7,933 nt of DNA from Pseudomonas sp. SST3 (GTDB lineage: Bacteria > Pseudomonadota > Gammaproteobacteria > Pseudomonadales > Pseudomonadaceae), in contig NZ_QORI02000055.1 of the NCBI RefSeq assembly GCF_003325755.1, positions 1 through 7,933 of the forward strand. Reading direction: 5' to 3'. Below, piece by piece: positions 5,755 through 7,933 of this stretch. The notes under the pieces were generated by a model. The model was not told where the DNA came from, did not search any database, and saw only the letters and a list, made by a program, of their open reading frames with translations. The position numbers and the translations under genes are program-made. The number at the start of each line of letters is the position of its first letter. The stretch's first letter is position 1.

Positions 5755-7250
5755 TCAAGCTGGCTGAAGATCGAAGGTGGCAATTTCATAGGGGCGAAGC
5801 GACTCAATATGCTTTCGAGTGATTCCCCGATAAAAGTCGCAGGCGGAAGGTTCGACCGAGTCAACTGATGCGAACTTTTTCTCCAGAGGGCCCAGGCATA
5901 GCCCGCCACAGAATCCCTCGATTTCACATCCGCGGCAAAACTCCGGGTTATCTCTACGGAGGCCGGCATGCTTGAGATAAGGTTGTGAATTCAGGATTTC
6001 GGCGCCATCCCGGATATCACCCAGGAGCGTTGATCCGGCCTTACACGCGAACACAGAGCCATTTGGCTCAATGCTGAATTGCGCCCCTTTCGCAGAGCAA
6101 TTCTTAAAGCCACGGTAGGACACACTGTCGAAGCCCAACATTACTTGAAAGATTTGGTGCCAGTAACCCGTGAGAACCACGCCACGTGTCCTGCCGTACT
6201 CGACCACCTTCCAGAGGCGATCGACGATGTTCTGGGTCCCAAAATCTGAATAGAACGTAGGGTCAAAATCCACTACAACGCCGATCTCTCGTGCCCCTAC
6301 GTCGACAGCGAGATCCACGATTGAGTTATTGAAATCTCCCCAAGTTGAGGACGTTAGAGCTGCATTGATAGCCACCCGGTTTTCAAACTTCTGGAGTGTT
6401 CGAAGACCCTGCATCACGACTGGCGTGCTGTCATCACCGTTTTTAAGCGGTCTACTAGGGCTAGTCGGCGAGTCAAAGCTGACGCAAACAGCCACTTGGT
6501 ACCTTGCGAATGCTTGAGCTACTTCGTCAGTGATGAGCGACCCGTTTGTAACGGTCGAGTAATTGATCTTGACGCCATCACTTTCCCCGTTCCCAAACCG
6601 CTCAAGCACAGCATGAATAGTCCGCCAGTTGAGCAGCGGTTCACCTCCGAAAACTGGAGCATTACCTCATGCACGCCCTCTGAACGAGCCACAGCAAGGG
6701 CAGACTCGACATAGGCGATACCATCTGCCGGCTTCATCGATCTGTTCTTCGGGTCGTACTGATGATCAAAGCGCTCCTTCGAGGCATATATCGAGTCTTC
6801 GATGTTTACCTTTATTCCTTCACGGGCGATAAGCCTGGAGCTGTCAACTTTGTTGTATTCATCTTCTGCAGACATTTCCTTGCCCTGAACGCCTTCGAAG
6901 CAATACGTACAACCGAAATTGCAGGCATTAGCCAAAATCAACTGGATGATGTTGACCTTTTTTTCAAGCGGCGCAGGCTCACTCGGCATCCGAAGAGAAC
7001 TGGCCGGTACGAGGATATGACGAGCGATGAGCTGCTGGGTCAGTTCCTCTTCTCTTGTCTGAGCCTCGCCGGTCAAAATCTTCGCCTGTATCGGCCGCTG
7101 CTTACGGTAGGTTTCAAGCAGCTCCTGGCCGGTATCGTCGAGAAAGAACAGTCCACCCAGAAGGCGGTGGTAGGTTGCGTATCGATCACCTACGCGGTTT
7201 TGAATCACGTCGTCGGAGACAACGTAGAACTCCGTATCGAGCTGGTTCAC
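5755..7250 (-). pseudogene. Radical SAM/SPASM peptide maturase, frameshifted
   Basis: One gene in two frames: 7250 to ~6651, then the -1 frame to the TGA at 5755. Joined, it is 498 residues. Residues 1-85 (LFFLDDTGQELLETYRK...LTQQLIARHILVPA) resemble a PqqD-like peptide-recognition domain. CNFGCTYC (Cys110, 114, 117) binds the radical SAM 4Fe-4S cluster. GGEPLLNW (from 202) is the SAM-binding motif. The C-terminal SPASM domain has all seven Cys in canonical spacing: C385-x12-G-x4-C403, then C439-x2-C442-x5-C448-x3-C452 and C471. Such proteins modify ribosomal peptides. The GTG start is set by GGAGGGAG four bases before it. Only four T (AAAA on +, 6650-6653) stand where five would restore QFFGGEP, so this is a one-base deletion or a sequencing error. 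As written, translation ends at 6519 without GGEP or SPASM. Confidence 0.9.
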
Positions 7251-7254
7251 CTAG

Positions 7255-7262
7255 CTCCCTCC
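7255..7262 (-). promoter_or_regulatory. Strong ribosome binding site for the radical SAM gene
   Basis: GGAGGGAG on the - strand lies four bases (CTAG) before the GTG at 7250. It is the best site in the operon and fixes the GTG as start. Confidence 0.75.
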
Positions 7263-7289
7263 GTAGTTGCGTTAACGATAGGTTCGAGA

Positions 7290-7315
7290 TGGCGGCGCAA
7301 AACACGGCGCCGCCA
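7290..7315 (-). terminator. Hairpin between precursor and maturase genes, possible attenuator
   Basis: GGCGGCGC (7291-7298) and GCGCCGCC (7307-7314) pair perfectly, with one more T-A pair outside, around an 8-base loop. It begins 7 bases after the peptide gene stop. There is no U-tract on the - strand side, so full termination is unlikely. It more plausibly lowers read-through or protects the short precursor mRNA, giving more peptide than enzyme, an arrangement common in RiPP operons. Confidence 0.55.
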
Positions 7316-7321
7316 AGGCTC

Positions 7322-7513
7322 TTACTTCGTCAGACGGCTGCGCAACTGCATTCCACCGACGGCAAATGTGCCGCCCACAGTTCCGCCGACCGTGCCACCA
7401 ACAGTACCGCCCACGGTTCCGCCGACCGTTCCCCCCACCGTTCCGCCCACGGTGCCACCGACAGTGCCGCCAACGGTTCCGCCGATTGTTGAGCTCATGT
7501 GATTTGTGTTCAT
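7322..7513 (-). CDS. Putative RiPP precursor peptide of TVGG repeats
   Basis: 63 residues: MNTNHMSS, then TIGG (9-12), nine TVGG units (13-48), and the tail TFAVGGMQLRSRLTK. The ATG at 7513 has AGAGGA (7520-7525) six bases upstream. An in-frame ATG at 7528 overlaps that site and would add only five residues; an in-frame TGA lies ~27 bp beyond it. I recognise no described family with this sequence. Its place as first gene before a radical SAM/SPASM protein, its size and its repeated core suggest the substrate of that enzyme. The N-terminal leader is unusually short, so recognition may use the repeats or the basic tail. There are no Cys, Ser, Asp, Glu, Lys or aromatic residues in the repeats, which excludes sactipeptide and lanthipeptide chemistry. 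The opposite strand encodes PPTV repeats in an open frame without a plausible start. The strand choice rests on the start signal and operon context. Confidence 0.72.
   Translation of the reverse strand: MNTNHMSSTIGGTVGGTVGGTVGGTVGGTVGGTVGGTVGGTVGGTVGGTFAVGGMQLRSRLTK
7370..7489 (-). repeat. Ten tandem 12-bp repeats encoding (T[V/I]GG)10
   Basis: Ten exact 12-base periods without any insertion or deletion. The nine TVGG units use eight different DNA sequences (units 5 and 8 are identical), with Thr as ACC/ACT/ACG, Val as GTT/GTC/GTG and Gly as all four codons. All differences among them are at degenerate third positions; only the first unit (TIGG) changes an amino acid. Confidence 0.9.
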
Positions 7514-7594
7514 TAGGAATCCTCTCATAGCCTTCAGGACCGATAGATTCGGGAGCCCTGGTCATTAGTCAGTGTCAGCCCAGGTCGATAGAAG
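7514..7594 (-). promoter_or_regulatory. Residual upstream region of the peptide operon
   Basis: Only 81 bp separate the peptide ATG from the IS66 end, so any native promoter must lie here. I see no convincing -35/-10 pair. There is an imperfect direct repeat on the - strand, TCTATCGACCTG (7581-7592) and TCTATCGGTCCTG (7535-7547), 45 bp apart, and a CCTGG...CCAGG dyad between them. These could be operator sites. The precursor ribosome binding site AGAGGA is at 7520-7525. Confidence 0.35.
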
Positions 7595-7933
7595 GTAAGC
7601 GTACGCCGAACTCACCTTGCGCGACTCAGGCCGGCGCCCACTGATGCGGCAGCAGTTGGCCGATCTCACTCGCCCGCTGCGTCGGCAGCCGTGTGAGTAC
7701 GTCCTTAAGATAGGCATACGGATCATGCCCATTCATCCGCGCCGACTGGATCAGACTCATGATTGCTGCCGCGCGTTTGCCGCTGCGCAGTGATCCGGCA
7801 AACAACCAGTTCGAGCGTCCAAGGGCCCATGGCCGGATCTGGTTCTCGACCTGGTTGTTGTCGATGGGCACAGCGCCATCGTCCAGGTAGCGCGTCAGCG
7901 CTACCCAGCGTTTGAGGCTGTAATCCAAGGCTT
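7595..7933 (-). mobile_element. IS66-family insertion sequence, one end (continues past window)
   Basis: The terminus reads GTAAGCGTACGCCGAACTC starting at 7595, the 5'-GTAAGCG type end of IS66-family elements, 31 bp outside the transposase stop. The 8 bases next to it, GATAGAAG (7587-7594), would be one copy of the expected 8-bp target duplication; the other copy lies outside the window. The element is oriented with its transposase reading leftward toward the peptide operon. Confidence 0.85.
7626..7933 (-). CDS. tnpC: IS66-family transposase (TnpC), C-terminal part
   Basis: The frame is open through the right edge of the window and ends at the TGA at 7626-7628, giving 101 complete codons of coding sequence. 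It reads LDYSLKRWVALTRYLDDG, then VPIDNNQVENQIRPWALGR, SNWLFAGSLRSGKRAAAIMS and NGHDPYAYLKDVLTRLP, which is the hallmark end of IS66 TnpC. The Glu in DNNQVENQIRP is the last residue of the DDE catalytic triad, and the SNWLFAGS segment follows it as usual. A short C-terminal tail ends in LLPHQWAPA. The accessory genes tnpA and tnpB and the N-terminus would lie beyond the window. The visible part is intact. Confidence 0.95.
   Translation of the reverse strand, partial: ALDYSLKRWVALTRYLDDGAVPIDNNQVENQIRPWALGRSNWLFAGSLRSGKRAAAIMSLIQSARMNGHDPYAYLKDVLTRLPTQRASEIGQLLPHQWAPA

Noticed and set aside
6645..6660. Programmed ribosomal frameshift as the main explanation
   Set aside because: Four T preceded by G is a weak slip site, tRNA-Phe would have to re-pair on GTT, and I saw no obvious stimulatory structure. 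A deletion or sequencing error is simpler.
6519..7250. A complete 243-residue radical SAM protein
   Set aside because: The last ~43 residues are out-of-frame; the conserved continuation (GGEP and SPASM) is in the -1 frame.
7370..7489. CRISPR array
   Set aside because: The period is 12 bp with no spacers; it is an in-frame coding repeat.
6762..7502. Long + strand ORF ending in PPTV repeats
   Set aside because: Its first two thirds are antisense to the conserved radical SAM gene. No start with a ribosome binding site lies near the repeats. The PPTV pattern is an automatic consequence of the TVGG codons on the other strand.

Overview
The window looks like an accessory region of a gammaproteobacterial, probably Pseudomonas/Stutzerimonas-type, chromosome. 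This rests on the EtfA and OadB sequences, the GC-rich left flank, the AGGAG-type ribosome binding sites and the IS66-family element. It is judged by eye; no search was run. Transcription is rightward (+) for the first 1.6 kb. Every convincing gene after that is on the - strand, reading leftward.

Left flank (1-1576, +): the C-terminal ~200 residues of electron transfer flavoprotein alpha subunit (etfA), then a scar of the oxaloacetate decarboxylase sodium pump. About 30 residues of OadA run straight into the C-terminal ~260 residues of OadB, in a different frame, so a deletion removed the end of oadA and the start of oadB. Middle (1577-3963, -): a Phd/YefM-VapC toxin-antitoxin pair with a readable promoter/operator, an unrecognised small gene, and a graveyard of remnants. 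The remnants include a TetR-family regulator that has lost its DNA-binding half and an unidentified ORF fragment.

Right half (3964-7594, -): the most interesting part, a compact operon that looks like a RiPP-type (ribosomally synthesised, post-translationally modified peptide) system. In transcription order it holds: (1) a 63-residue peptide made almost wholly of one TIGG and nine TVGG tetrapeptides; (2) a radical SAM/SPASM protein with a CNFGCTYC cluster motif and a full seven-Cys SPASM domain, split by a one-base frameshift immediately before its GGEP motif; (3) a 2-oxoglutarate/Fe(II) dioxygenase of the amino-acid hydroxylase type (PF10014-like, HRD...H...R); (4) and (5) AzlC and AzlD, the two subunits of a branched-chain amino acid exporter. 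Genes 3-5 are joined by ATGA stop/start overlaps, and gene 3 begins 15 bases after the stop of gene 2. A strong hairpin lies between peptide gene and maturase, a common way to make more precursor than enzyme.

A testable reading is that the radical SAM enzyme modifies residues in the TVGG array. The dioxygenase hydroxylates either the peptide or an amino acid freed from it, and AzlCD exports a small Val/Ile-like product. The chemistry is inference. No protease or peptide transporter is visible.

Right edge (7595-7933): the end of an IS66-family element, with a 5'-GTAA terminus and the transposase C-terminus. It sits only 81 bp upstream of the peptide gene and is oriented so that its transcription would run into the operon. 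The IS insertion, the frameshift and the surrounding remnants suggest a decaying or recently rearranged island.
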